A DNA stretch of 41,144 nt from Pseudomonadaceae bacterium (GCA_019747155.1 JAIERD010000396.1:1-41144); one strand, 5' to 3'. Counted from the first letter of the stretch, positions 25,671 to 33,931 are shown. The notes: a model not told the origin generated them from the sequence alone. Numbers and translations are program-made.

Positions 25671-27023
25671 ATGCACATCCATATTCTCGGTATCTGTGGC
25701 ACTTTTATGGGCTCGCTGGCGGTGCTGGCTAAGGAGTTGGGCCATCGCGTGACCGGCTCCGACGCCAATGTTTACCCGCCCATGAGCACCCAGCTGCAGG
25801 CCCAGGGCATCGAACTGATCCAGGGTTATGACCCGGCTCAGCTCACGCCGGCACCGGATCTGGTGGTGATCGGCAACGCCCTGTCGCGCGGCAATCCGGC
25901 GGTGGAGTATGTGTTGAACAAGGGCTTGGCCTACGTGTCCGGTCCGCAATGGCTGGCCGAGCATGTGCTGCAAGGGCGTTGGGTGTTGGCGGTGGCCGGC
26001 ACTCACGGCAAAACCACCACCAGCAGCATGCTGGCCTGGGTGTTGGAACATGCCGGCATGAGTCCGGGCTTTTTGATTGGCGGCGTACCACAGAATTTCG
26101 GTATTTCGGCGCGCCTGGGCGATACGCCGTTCTTCGTGATCGAGGCCGACGAATACGACAGCGCCTTCTTCGACAAGCGCAGCAAGTTCGTCCACTACCG
26201 CCCACGCACGGCGATTCTGAATAACCTTGAGTTCGATCATGCGGATATCTTCCCGGATCTGGCCGCCATCGAGCGGCAGTTCCATCATCTGATACGGACC
26301 ATCCCCAGCGAAGGCCTGGTTATTTATCCGCAAGCGGAAGCCGCCTTGCAGCGAGTGATCGAGATGGGCTGCTGGACGCCCGTGCAGACCACCGGCGAAG
26401 GCGCCCAATGGCAGGCTCGATTACTTAGCGAAGACGGCTCGCGTTTCGAAGTGCTGTTCGCCGGCGCAGTGCAAGGCGTGGTCGACTGGCCGCTGACTGG
26501 TCAGCACAACGTCGCCAACGCCCTGGTGTGTCTGGCGGCGGCGCGCCACGTTGGTGTGGTGCCGGAGCTGGGGATTGCCGGCTTGAGCGCATTCAAGAAC
26601 GTCAAACGGCGTATGGAGAAGGTCGCCGAAGTGGCGGGCGTGACCATCTATGACGACTTTGCCCACCACCCCACCGCTATCGCCACCACCCTCGACGGCC
26701 TGCGTAAAAGCGTCGGCGCGGCGCAGTTGATCGCCATCATCGAGCCGCGCTCCAACTCGATGAAACTCGGCGCCCATCGCGCCGGGTTACCGGAATCCGT
26801 CGCCCAAGCCGATCAGGTGTTCTGGTACGCCCCGGCCAACCTCGGTTGGGACTTGGCCGCCACTGTGGCCAGCAGCACGGTGCCGACCCAGGTCTGCGAT
26901 TCGCTGGAGCAGATCATCAGCGGGGTTAAAGCATTGGCCGCCCCCGGCACCCAGGTGGTGGTGATGAGCAACGGCGGCTTCGGTGGCTTGCATGGCAAGC
27001 TGGCTGTGGCGCTAGCGGAATAG
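25671..27023 (+). CDS. mpl: UDP-N-acetylmuramate:L-alanyl-gamma-D-glutamyl-meso-diaminopimelate ligase
   Basis: Peptidoglycan recycling enzyme that joins the murein tripeptide to UDP-MurNAc in the cytoplasm. The 450-residue protein is a Mur ligase: MHIHILGICGTFMGSLAVLA at the start (UDP-binding fold), the ATP-binding VAGTHGKTTTSSMLAWVLEH near residue 107, FFVIEADEYDSAFFDKRSKF near residue 150, and YDDFAHHPTAIATTL near residue 327. Mpl differs from MurC by the FVHYRPRTAILNNLEFDHADIF context. The ATG follows GAGGTAAC. It has no partner overlap. Confidence 0.96.
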   Translation: MHIHILGICGTFMGSLAVLAKELGHRVTGSDANVYPPMSTQLQAQGIELIQGYDPAQLTPAPDLVVIGNALSRGNPAVEYVLNKGLAYVSGPQWLAEHVLQGRWVLAVAGTHGKTTTSSMLAWVLEHAGMSPGFLIGGVPQNFGISARLGDTPFFVIEADEYDSAFFDKRSKFVHYRPRTAILNNLEFDHADIFPDLAAIERQFHHLIRTIPSEGLVIYPQAEAALQRVIEMGCWTPVQTTGEGAQWQARLLSEDGSRFEVLFAGAVQGVVDWPLTGQHNVANALVCLAAARHVGVVPELGIAGLSAFKNVKRRMEKVAEVAGVTIYDDFAHHPTAIATTLDGLRKSVGAAQLIAIIEPRSNSMKLGAHRAGLPESVAQADQVFWYAPANLGWDLAATVASSTVPTQVCDSLEQIISGVKALAAPGTQVVVMSNGGFGGLHGKLAVALAE

Positions 27024-27059
27024 AAAGTGGAAGTTCGCGCTCAAGGCGTCGTGAGCGCA

Positions 27060-27165
27060 AATTAGGTCAGGCGAAAGCCTGCGAGAAAGCGGAGTTTACA
27101 GCTGTAAATGAGCATTTCGAGCAGGCTTTCAACGCAGCATAAGCAAGCGCAACAGCGTTGAGAGT
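27060..27165 (+). repeat. Diverged copy of the 29611-29751 repeat family, in the ubiX leader
   Basis: A perfect 14-bp palindrome TTTACAGCTGTAAA (27095-27108) lies between inverted 9-mers AAAGCCTGC (27074-27082) and GCAGGCTTT (27121-27129). The order of blocks (AAAGCG..AG.., AGCTGTA.ATGAGCATTT, TTTCAACGC.GCATA..C) matches the minus strand of the element at 29611-29751 over about 100 nt. The terminal repeats of that element are not preserved here. It fills the mpl-ubiX gap. Confidence 0.75.
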
Positions 27166-27171
27166 GAATTT

Positions 27172-27804
27172 ATGAGTGGTCCTGAACGAATTACCTTGGC
27201 CATGACCGGCGCCTCGGGCGCTCAGTACGGCCTGCGCCTGCTGGATTGTTTGGTGCGCGAAGAGCGCGAGGTGCATTTTCTGATCTCCAAGGCCGCGCAG
27301 TTGGTGCTGGCCACCGAAACCGACGTGTGCCTGCCGGCCAAAGCCCAGGCAATGCAGGCGTTCTTGACTGAATACACCGGCGCCGTGGCCGGGCAGATCC
27401 GCGTGTATGGCAAGGAAGACTGGATGGCGCCGGCGGCCTCCGGCTCCGGCGCACCGACCGCCATGGTGGTGGTGCCGTGCTCGACCGGCACCCTGTCGGC
27501 GATTGCCACGGGTGCCTGCAACAACCTGATCGAGCGGGCCGCCGACGTGGCCATCAAGGAGCGCCGCCAGCTGATTCTGGTACCACGGGAGGCGCCATTT
27601 TCCAGCATCCATCTGGAAAATATGCTCAAGCTGTCCAATCTTGGGGTGACCATTCTGCCGGCCTCGCCAGGTTTTTATCACCAGCCACAAACCATTGATG
27701 ATCTGATCGACTTCGTCGTGGCGCGGATTCTCAACTGCCTGAATATCCCCCAGGACATGCTGCCGCGTTGGGGCGAGCATCATCACGGCAGCGGCGATGA
27801 ATAA
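27172..27804 (+). CDS. ubiX: Flavin prenyltransferase UbiX
   Basis: Attaches a dimethylallyl group to FMN to make prenyl-FMN, the cofactor of the UbiD decarboxylase in ubiquinone synthesis. The 210-residue protein has [15 protein letters not shown] near residue 8, [16 protein letters not shown] near residue 99 (FMN phosphate binding) and the [19 protein letters not shown] block near residue 138. [20 protein letters not shown] closes the protein. The ATG at 27172 follows GAGAGTGA. It follows mpl as in P. aeruginosa. UbiD is not in the window. Confidence 0.95.
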   Translation: MSGPERITLAMTGASGAQYGLRLLDCLVREEREVHFLISKAAQLVLATETDVCLPAKAQAMQAFLTEYTGAVAGQIRVYGKEDWMAPAASGSGAPTAMVVVPCSTGTLSAIATGACNNLIERAADVAIKERRQLILVPREAPFSSIHLENMLKLSNLGVTILPASPGFYHQPQTIDDLIDFVVARILNCLNIPQDMLPRWGEHHHGSGDE

Positions 27805-27805
27805 G

Positions 27806-27963
27806 GTTATGTGCCCGTTATGCGTTGCGCAGGCTGCAGCTTTTGTAGGCGGGGCTTTAGCCGCGACCCGCGTCCCTCAGCGCTCGCTGACACACCGCAA
27901 GGCATCGCGGCTAAAGCCCCTCCTACGAGGTGTGTGGCGTTCAACACGTAACGGCTACATAGC
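27806..27963. repeat. Composite REP element with outer inverted repeats
   Basis: Inner arms at 27845-27866 and 27905-27926 (GTAGGCGGGGCTTTAGCC class) form a REP pair. Outside them, 27806-27827 and 27942-27963 are imperfect 22-bp inverted repeats (17 of 22 paired) around CAACACGTAACGGCTACATA. The whole fills the ubiX-lipoprotein gap, ending one base before the lipoprotein ATG. Confidence 0.65.
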
Positions 27964-27964
27964 C

Positions 27965-28252
27965 ATGAATAAACCGCTGGGGCTACTGCTGGCGGCCTGC
28001 TTGCTGCAAGGCTGCGCCAGCGTCAGTACCCTGAACGGGGCTAAGACGGACTTGCCGATTATTTATTCTGGCACCCGCCTGGACTGGTACGCCCTGCATG
28101 GCGGCTGCTGTCCGGTGCCGCGCTTTGGCAGCGAGCCGCCGAGCTATCCGGCGCTCGACCTGCCCTTTAGTGCGCTGCTGGATACTTTGGTGCTGCCCTT
28201 TACGGTCTTGGCCGAACTGGGTGTAGGCGTCGGCGTAAGCGGCGGGCTGTAG
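27965..28252 (+). CDS. YceK/YidQ-like small lipoprotein
   Basis: A 95-residue protein with a lipoprotein signal: MNKPLGLLLAACLLQGCASV, where LLQGC is the lipobox and Cys17 the lipidation site. The mature part has YSGTRLDWYALHGGCCP and ALDLPFSALLDTLVLPFTVL, which match the YceK/YidQ family of unknown function. The in-frame ORF extends upstream through a REP element; the ATG at 27965 is chosen because it begins the signal peptide. No clear Shine-Dalgarno. Probably envelope-anchored. Confidence 0.82.
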   Translation: MNKPLGLLLAACLLQGCASVSTLNGAKTDLPIIYSGTRLDWYALHGGCCPVPRFGSEPPSYPALDLPFSALLDTLVLPFTVLAELGVGVGVSGGL

Positions 28253-28270
28253 GGTGGGCTTCAGCCCACC
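28250..28270. repeat. Single REP unit at the 3' end of the lipoprotein gene
   Basis: TAGGGTGGGCTTCAGCCCACC. The TAG of this unit (28250-28252) is the lipoprotein stop codon, so the repeat provides the termination codon. It is followed 8 nt later by the stop of the convergent methyltransferase gene. Confidence 0.85.
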
Positions 28271-28278
28271 GAGTCCAT

Positions 28279-28890
28279 TTACACCGCCCAGCCCCACGAC
28301 ACCCAAGTCATCGGCCGTGGGCCCTTGAGGTAGCGGCTGTCGAGTTGCTCGATTTGAAAGCCGCCAGCGCGCAGCAGCGCCGGGATGTCGCGGTTTAAAT
28401 GACAGCCGCCGGCCAGCGGTTTCCAGATCGGCGTCAGGCGATTTTGCCAACGCACCACCGACAGGTCCGGGGCCAGCCCGTGTTCGCTGAACAGCAGCTT
28501 GCCGCCGGGTTTGAGCACCCGGCGCATCTCTTTTAATGCCGCTAAGGCATCGGGGATGGTGCAGAGGGTGAAGGTGCAGACGATGCTGTCGAAACTGGCG
28601 TCGGCCGCCTGAATCTGCCCCAGTTCCAGGGCGATCATCTGTACCGGAATGCTGATCTGCGCGGCGCGTTGCTGGGCCAGCTTTTGCATCTCGGCCGACG
28701 GGTCGACGCCGACAATTGCGCTGACTTTGTTCGGCTCATAAAAGCTCAGGTTCAGCCCGCTGCCGATACCAATCTCCAGTACGCGACCCTCGGCCAAAGG
28801 CACCACTTGCGCGCGGGTTTTCATCACGGCGCCCATGCCGCAGGCGAAGTCGATCAGGTGGGGCAGCAAGTGGCGATCGTAAAATCCCAT
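28279..28890 (-). CDS. Class I SAM-dependent methyltransferase
   Basis: A 203-residue methyltransferase. The SAM-binding motif I VLEIGIGSGLNLSFY is near residue 38, the acidic VDPSAEMQKLA near residue 62, and LALKEMRRVLKPGGKLLFSEHG (motif post-I region) near residue 117. The overall layout is like small METTL7-type or phospholipid-methylating enzymes, but the substrate is not determined. ATG 28890 follows AAGGATATT. It lies 12 nt downstream of the NAD(P)-binding gene, so both form one transcript. Confidence 0.85.
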   Translation of the reverse strand: MGFYDRHLLPHLIDFACGMGAVMKTRAQVVPLAEGRVLEIGIGSGLNLSFYEPNKVSAIVGVDPSAEMQKLAQQRAAQISIPVQMIALELGQIQAADASFDSIVCTFTLCTIPDALAALKEMRRVLKPGGKLLFSEHGLAPDLSVVRWQNRLTPIWKPLAGGCHLNRDIPALLRAGGFQIEQLDSRYLKGPRPMTWVSWGWAV

Positions 28891-28902
28891 CAATCAATAT
28901 CC

Positions 28903-29544
28903 TTAACGGCCAAGCTGGCGCAGCTGCGTCGATTCGATAATCCGCGTGCCGTCTTGCTCTTCCAGCGCCAGGCGCCAGAGGGCGCGGGCCAAGGTGCAGG
29001 CTTGAATGCCGCGATATTTACCAGGAATCCAGCGGGCCAGGGGCGCGATCAAGCGTTCGCCAAGGCGAAATTCGCGGCGTGGGCCGAGCAGCAGCGAAGG
29101 CCGGGCGATGGTCAGCTGCGGCCAGTTTTGCGCGTGCAAGGCGTTTTCCATTTCCCCTTTGACGCGGTTGTAAAACACGGACGAGTTGGCGTCGGCGCCG
29201 AGGGCGCTGATCACCAATAAGTGTCGGGCGCCGAGGGCTCGTGCGCGTGCAGCGAAGGCCAGCACCAGGTCATGGTCGACGGCGCGAAAGGCTGCCTGTG
29301 AGCCGGCTTGCTTGAGGGTGGTGCCCAGGCAGCAGAAGGCGGTATCGAAGTTGCCAGTCAGTTGCGGCAACAAGGTGGACAGTTCACCGACCGGATTGGC
29401 CAGATGCGGGTGACCGGCCAGCGCTCGCCGCGAGGGCGCCAAGACATGCGCCACGGTCGGTTCATTGAGCAGCCGATCGAGCAGGTGTTCGCCGGTCAGG
29501 CCACTGGCGCCGGCGAGCAAAATACGTTGCGGTGTGAGGTACAT
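28903..29544 (-). CDS. NAD(P)-binding Rossmann-fold oxidoreductase (TIP30/YbjT-like)
   Basis: A 213-residue protein of the atypical short-chain dehydrogenase group. The N-terminal dinucleotide-binding motif [19 protein letters not shown] is at about residues 8-26. Other segments are [45 protein letters not shown] (SxxxxxYxxxK-like context) and [20 protein letters not shown]. Its substrate is unknown. It is the first gene of a pair with the methyltransferase. Confidence 0.85.
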   Translation of the reverse strand: MYLTPQRILLAGASGLTGEHLLDRLLNEPTVAHVLAPSRRALAGHPHLANPVGELSTLLPQLTGNFDTAFCCLGTTLKQAGSQAAFRAVDHDLVLAFAARARALGARHLLVISALGADANSSVFYNRVKGEMENALHAQNWPQLTIARPSLLLGPRREFRLGERLIAPLARWIPGKYRGIQACTLARALWRLALEEQDGTRIIESTQLRQLGR

Positions 29545-29610
29545 AGGCAGTGCTCCGGGTAACGACCAGTTCAGTGGCTGGTTTTGTTTTGCTCAAGGTT
29601 GATGGCGCTA

Positions 29611-29751
29611 GCAGGCCGTTGAAAACTACTGCGCTAGGCTATGCGGCGTTGAAATCAGCCTCAAAATGCTCATGTACAGCTCGTACACTGCGCTTTTTCG
29701 GCTGATTGCGCCTTGCCTAGCCGTCGCTCGCTACATTTTTCAACGGCCTGC
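29611..29751. mobile_element. 141-bp MITE-like element with 15-bp terminal inverted repeats
   Basis: Ends GCAGGCCGTTGAAAA (29611-29625) and TTTTCAACGGCCTGC (29737-29751) are perfect inverted repeats. Inside lies TGTACAGCTCGTACA, an interrupted palindrome. No transposase is encoded and no clear target-site duplication is seen. On the minus strand it encodes the last residues and stop of the MORN/C13 gene (GRPLKNVASDG). A diverged relative lies at 27060-27165. Confidence 0.8.
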
Positions 29752-31434
29752 CAAGGGCATGTTCGGCTTGCTGGTGACGCAATTTACGCCACTGGGCGAG
29801 CACGCCTTTGGGCGCCCACATCTGCGGTTCGGAGGCTTGGAAGTCGCCGGCTTTTTCCCGCTCGGCGACCTTGGTTTTGGCCAGTTCGAAGGCGCGCGGC
29901 AGGTCGTCGGTTTCGGTCAGCGCCTCGCTCAGCAGGGCGCGGCCAAAGTAGGTGAAGTCGGCCTCGTCCGAGCAGCCAAAAGACACGCGGTCGGCGCGGG
30001 CCGCCGCGATCACCAGGGTTTTTTCGTCTTGCAGCGGCGGGATAAAGCCGCCGGCGTAACAGGCGGCAATCACCACCACCTTGTTGCGGTTTTTCAGCGG
30101 CTTGAGCAGCTCGGCCAGCTCGCTGGCCGGCAGGCTTTCGAGCTCAAGGCGTGGCTGCTGCAGTGACAGTTGATGGTCGTGCGAGCCATGGCTGGTCAGG
30201 TAGATAAACACCAAGTCTTCGGCGCCGCTGCGTTCGCTAATGGTTTGACGGCGCGGCGCAGGTTTTCGCGGGTGGCCAGCGGCCGGTCAGTCAAATGGTC
30301 GCGGTTATTGGTCAGACTGATTTGGCCATGGGCGGCGAAGCGCTCTTTGAAAAGTTGATTGGCGTAGTCGGCCTCGCGCAGGAACACGCTCTGCGAGCCG
30401 TCGCCAGCCAGCGTCAGGCTGTACAGCTCGATTGCCGGGGTGGACGGCGGGATGGCGGCCAGGGCGTGTTCGAGCAACTGTCCTTGCGCCAGCAAGCCGA
30501 GCTCCAACGGGTCGCCAAGGCGTTGTGCCTGCTCATCGCGAACCCGCTGGCCATGTTGCCACTGGCCGCCGGTAATGCTGCCATCGGCGAGGGTGAGTTG
30601 ACCTTGGCCGTGGTACTCGTCGTCGGCAAACTCACCGACGAATCGGCTGCCGTCGGCCAGTTGCAGTTGGCCCTTGCCGTTAAAGCGCCAATGGCGCAGT
30701 TGGCCTTGGTAGTGACGCCCGTCACTGCCAATAAATTCACCGGCTCCGGTGAGCGCGCCATGCTTGAACTGACCGAGCCAGACATCGCCCTCGCTGCTGG
30801 TGTAGCGGCCCTTGCCGTCAAAGCTGTCGTGTTTAAAACCGCCCACGTACTGCTCACCTTCGGCGCCCATGTAGCTGCCTTCGCCCTCGAGCAAGCCCTG
30901 CTTGAAGGTGCCGCTGAGCAGATTGCCATCGGCATCTTTGCGCACCCCTTGGCCCTGGGGTTCGCCGCGTTTGAACTGGCCGGTGTAGTTGCTGCCGTCG
31001 GCCAGTTCGAGGTCGCCAAGACCATGGTATTGATCGGCTTTGAACTCGCCGCGGTAGCTCAGTTTGCCTTGCTGTAAATGACCTTCGCCGTCCATCTGGC
31101 CTTGTTTGAAGTGACCTTGATACAGGCTGCCGTCTTTGTGGCCGAGGCTGCCTTGGCCGTCGAATTCGCCTAGTTGAAACTCGCCGATGTAATGCTCGCC
31201 GTGGGGACCTTGCCATTCGCCTGTGCCGTGCGCCTGACCGTCTTTGAATTGTCCGGCGTACCAGCTGCCATTGCGGTAATCCAGCCGCCCAGGGCCTTGT
31301 AGCAGGCCGTTGACCACTTCGCCGCGATAGCGTCCGCCATCCGGTAAGGTGGCGTTCGCCGGGGTCAAGGGCTCGCCCTGGCCGCAGGCGACCAGCAGCA
31401 AAGCAAGGCTTAAGGGGGCAAGCAAATAGCGCAT
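29717..31434 (-). pseudogene. MORN-repeat lipoprotein with C13-family peptidase domain, frameshifted
   Basis: The first frame starts at ATG 31434 with a lipoprotein signal (LALLLVAC, Cys17) followed from residue 36 by about 11 MORN repeats of 23 residues (YxGxFxxGxxxGxGxxxxxDG). It then enters a peptidase domain (SQSVFLREADYANQLFKERF). The frame breaks near 30236 after RRAVKPLA. The second frame resumes with ERSGAEDLVFIYLTSHGSHD and the VVVIAACYAGG active-site Cys. His (SHG) and Cys (ACYAGG) form a caspase/legumain-type dyad. One added base (GCGAA to GCGGAA) restores about 572 residues. The C-terminal GRPLKNVASDG comes from the repeat at 29611-29751. Role unknown; likely an outer-membrane or periplasmic protein. 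Confidence 0.8.
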
Positions 31435-31553
31435 CAAAGACATCCAGGTCAGCAAGGCAATGGCTGCAGTATGGCGCAAACGAATGCACGGTGTTGTTGG
31501 CGCTCTAAACGCAAACGGGGCGCTCATGGCGCCCCGTTGCTAGTTGCGACTGT

Positions 31554-32009
31554 TTAAACGAAGCAGAGGGTCAGCATTTCGGCGATATAGGCAGGTTTTG
31601 CGGAGCCTTCGATCTCCAGCACGGCCTTGGCTTTGAGCAGCCACTGGCCGGGGTTTTTCTCTGTGGCGTCGATCAGGGTCAGCACCAGGCGCACGTTGGA
31701 GTTCACTTTGACCGGCTGAATAAAGCGCACGCTGTCCAGGCCGTAGTTGACCGCCATCTTCAAGCCTTGCGGCATCAGCATGATGCCTTCCATCAGCTTG
31801 GGCGCCAGTGACAGCGACAAAAAACCGTGGGCGATGGTGCCGCCGAACGGGGTCAGCTTGGCTTTTTCCGGGTCGACGTGGATGAATTGGTGGTCGCCGG
31901 TGCATTCGGCAAACTGGTTGATCCGCTCTTGGTCGATGTTCAGCCAGGCGGAGTGGCCAAGTTCCTTGCCGATGTAATCCTGGAGTTCTACTACGGGTAC
32001 GAGTGCCAT
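31554..32009 (-). CDS. MaoC-like hot-dog dehydratase
   Basis: A 151-residue protein of the MaoC/R-specific enoyl-CoA hydratase group. The hydratase motif FAECTGDHQFIHVDPEKA near residue 33 includes the Asp-(4)-His pair, and FGGTIAHGFLSLSL follows near residue 55. Such proteins hydrate enoyl-CoA or act on fatty-acid or PHA intermediates. The substrate is not defined. The ATG at 32009 follows AAGGATAATT. It stands alone between the MORN gene and lrgAB. Confidence 0.9.
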   Translation of the reverse strand: MALVPVVELQDYIGKELGHSAWLNIDQERINQFAECTGDHQFIHVDPEKAKLTPFGGTIAHGFLSLSLAPKLMEGIMLMPQGLKMAVNYGLDSVRFIQPVKVNSNVRLVLTLIDATEKNPGQWLLKAKAVLEIEGSAKPAYIAEMLTLCFV

Positions 32010-32180
32010 AAATTATCCTTAAATTCGCGGGTGTTGTTGTTTTTAGCGGGTGTTGCTCCAAGGCCTTAGATCAACATCTGGCGCGGATTTGGTCAAGCCG
32101 CAAACGCGGCGGCCAGACGTAAGTTATAGCCGATATGTCGCTGTGCTTATAATGGCGACGCGATCCTTTGGGAGACTCTC

Positions 32181-32543
32181 ATGCTGTTACGTGGCCTGAC
32201 TTGGCTGGTGCTGTTTCAACTGTGCGGCACCGCAATAAATGTGTTGTGGCTGTCGATGTTACCGGGGCCGATTATCGGCATGCTGTTGCTGCTTGGCTTC
32301 TTGTTGCTGCGCGGCGAGGTGGGCGAACCCTTGAGTGTGGCCGCCACGGGACTGCTGCGTTATCTGCCGTTGCTGCTGGTGCCGGCGGCGGTCGGGGTGA
32401 TGGTGTATATGCGGGTCTTGGCGGCGGATTTTTGGGCGATTGCCGGAGCCTTGAGCCTGTCGTTGTTGCTGTCGCTGGCCTTCGCCGGCTGGTTGATGCA
32501 AAAGCTCATCGAGCGCCAGGCGCGCCGTGGCGGTGAGTCGTGA
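32181..32543 (+). CDS. lrgA: LrgA/CidA-family holin-like protein
   Basis: A 120-residue membrane protein with about four hydrophobic helices. The family segment LPGPIIGMLLLLGFLLL is near residue 28 and LFVPAAVGVM-like LLLVPAAVGVMVYM near residue 71. It is thought to form a channel that modulates export of murein hydrolases or small carboxylates together with LrgB. The ATG follows GGGAGA. TATAAT at 32148-32153 may be its -10 box, but no good -35 partner is seen. It overlaps lrgB by one base. Confidence 0.88.
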   Translation: MLLRGLTWLVLFQLCGTAINVLWLSMLPGPIIGMLLLLGFLLLRGEVGEPLSVAATGLLRYLPLLLVPAAVGVMVYMRVLAADFWAIAGALSLSLLLSLAFAGWLMQKLIERQARRGGES

Positions 32544-33244
32544 TGGCCGCTTGGCAGGCGGTGATTCATCATCCGCTGTTTGGCGTTGGGATTACCTTGG
32601 CCGCCTATCAACTGGCGTTGGCGGCTTATGAGAAAACCCGCTGGGTCTTCTTGCAGCCGGTGTTGTTGTCGATGCTGGCAGTGATCGGTGTGCTGCTGGC
32701 CTGCGGGCTGAGCTATGTCGAATACAAGCAAAGCGCACAACTGCTGATCGTTCTGCTCGGTCCGGCCACCGTGGCGTTGGCGGTGCCGCTGTATGTGAAT
32801 TTACGTCGCATCCGCCAGCTGTTCTGGCCGACCGTGCTAACGCTGCTGATCGGCGGGGTGCTGGCCACGCTGCTGGGCGTGTTGCTGGCGTGGCTGTTTG
32901 GCGCCGAGCCGATGATCTTGATGACCATCGCGCCGAAGTCGGTAACCTCGCCGATTGCCATGTTGGTGGCCGAGCAAATTGGTGGTGTGGCGGCGCTGGC
33001 GGCGGTGTTTGTGCTGATCACCGGGGTGCTCGGCGCCATGTGCGGCCCCGAGTTGTTACGCCTGATCGGGGTGCGCCATCCAGCTGCAGTGGGCATGGCG
33101 CTGGGCTTGACGGCGCATGCCGTGGGCACCGCGCGGGCGCTGCAAGAAGATGAAGAAAGTGGTGCCTTTGCCGCCCTGGCCATGAGTTTGATGGGCATGG
33201 CGACGGCGGTATTCTTGCCTTTGATGGTGTCTTTGCTGAGTTAA
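32543..33244 (+). CDS. lrgB: LrgB/CidB-family membrane protein
   Basis: Partner of LrgA: a 233-residue polytopic protein with family motifs LGPATVALAVPLYVNLRRI near residue 70, APKSVTSPIAMLVAEQIGG near residue 130 and HAVGTARALQEDEESGAFAA near residue 193. A GTG one codon before the ATG could also start it. It forms a two-gene unit with lrgA. No lytSR-type regulator is present in the window. Confidence 0.9.
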   Translation: MAAWQAVIHHPLFGVGITLAAYQLALAAYEKTRWVFLQPVLLSMLAVIGVLLACGLSYVEYKQSAQLLIVLLGPATVALAVPLYVNLRRIRQLFWPTVLTLLIGGVLATLLGVLLAWLFGAEPMILMTIAPKSVTSPIAMLVAEQIGGVAALAAVFVLITGVLGAMCGPELLRLIGVRHPAAVGMALGLTAHAVGTARALQEDEESGAFAALAMSLMGMATAVFLPLMVSLLS

Positions 33245-33256
33245 ACGGGTCGTCCT

Positions 33257-33847
33257 ATGCAATTGCCGTTATTTCCCCTCGATACAGTGTTGTTCCCAGG
33301 TTGCCCGCTGGACTTGCAGATTTTCGAACCGCGTTATTTGGACATGCTCAGCCGCTGCCTTAAGCAAGGCACCGGCTTTGGTGTGGTGGCGATTCTGGAT
33401 GGCCAGGAGGTCGGCACGGCGCCGGACCGTTGCGCCGAGATCGGCTGCGAGGCGCGGATTGTCGATTGGCAACAGTTGCCGAATGGTTTGCTGGGGATTC
33501 GGGTGGTCGGGGCTCGGCGTTTTCGCGTCGAGCAGGCTCAAGTCCAACCCGATCAGTTGAGCCTGGCCACTGTGGCTTGGTTAAGTCAGCCGGATGAGTT
33601 AGCGCTGGCCGAGCAGCATGCCGATTTACAGGCGCTGTTATTGGCGCTGGCCGAACATCCACGGGTCGCCGCCATGGGCTTGGATGGCGAGGTGGCGGGT
33701 CAGCTGGCGTTGGTCAATCAACTGGCTTATTTGCTGCCTTTTAGCTTGGCGCAAAAGCTCGATCTGTTGGCTCTGGGCGAGCCAGCGGCCTGCTTGCAGC
33801 TGATCCAGCGCTGGCTGGATCAGCTGCAAGGCGAAATGCTCGCCTAA
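33257..33847 (+). CDS. Lon N-terminal (LAN) domain protein
   Basis: A 196-residue stand-alone version of the Lon substrate-binding domain: LPLFPLDTVLFPGCPLDLQIFEPRY at the start is the signature (split here as LPLFPLDTVLFPG and LQIFEPRYLDML), followed by GVVAILDGQEVG and LGIRVVGARRFRV. It has no ATPase or protease part, so it is not Lon. The function of these short proteins is not established. Starts 12 nt after lrgB and may be cotranscribed. Confidence 0.9.
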   Translation: MQLPLFPLDTVLFPGCPLDLQIFEPRYLDMLSRCLKQGTGFGVVAILDGQEVGTAPDRCAEIGCEARIVDWQQLPNGLLGIRVVGARRFRVEQAQVQPDQLSLATVAWLSQPDELALAEQHADLQALLLALAEHPRVAAMGLDGEVAGQLALVNQLAYLLPFSLAQKLDLLALGEPAACLQLIQRWLDQLQGEMLA

Positions 33848-33865
33848 CCTCGTTCTCGGTGAGTA

Positions 33866-33931
33866 CGTAGGGTGGGCTTTAGCCCACCAAGAGGCTCTTA
33901 GGTGCTGCGGTGGGCTGAAGCCCACCCTACG
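33866..33931. repeat. REP pair, class GTAGGGTGGGC
   Basis: Inverted units at 33866-33888 and 33909-33931, in the gap between the convergent Lon-domain gene and DedA-PAP2 gene. The left loop has TTTA and the right TGAA. It can act as a bidirectional 3'-end structure. Confidence 0.9.

Noticed and set aside
29611-29751. Integron attC site
   Set aside because: The ends GTTGAAAA and TTTTCAAC look vaguely like core sites, but they do not fit GTTRRRY/RYYYAAC and no integrase or cassette array is present.
8643-33931. CRISPR array made of the repeated GTAGGGTGGGC units
   Set aside because: The units are palindromic, scattered over 25 kb in both orientations and not separated by regular spacers; they are REP elements.
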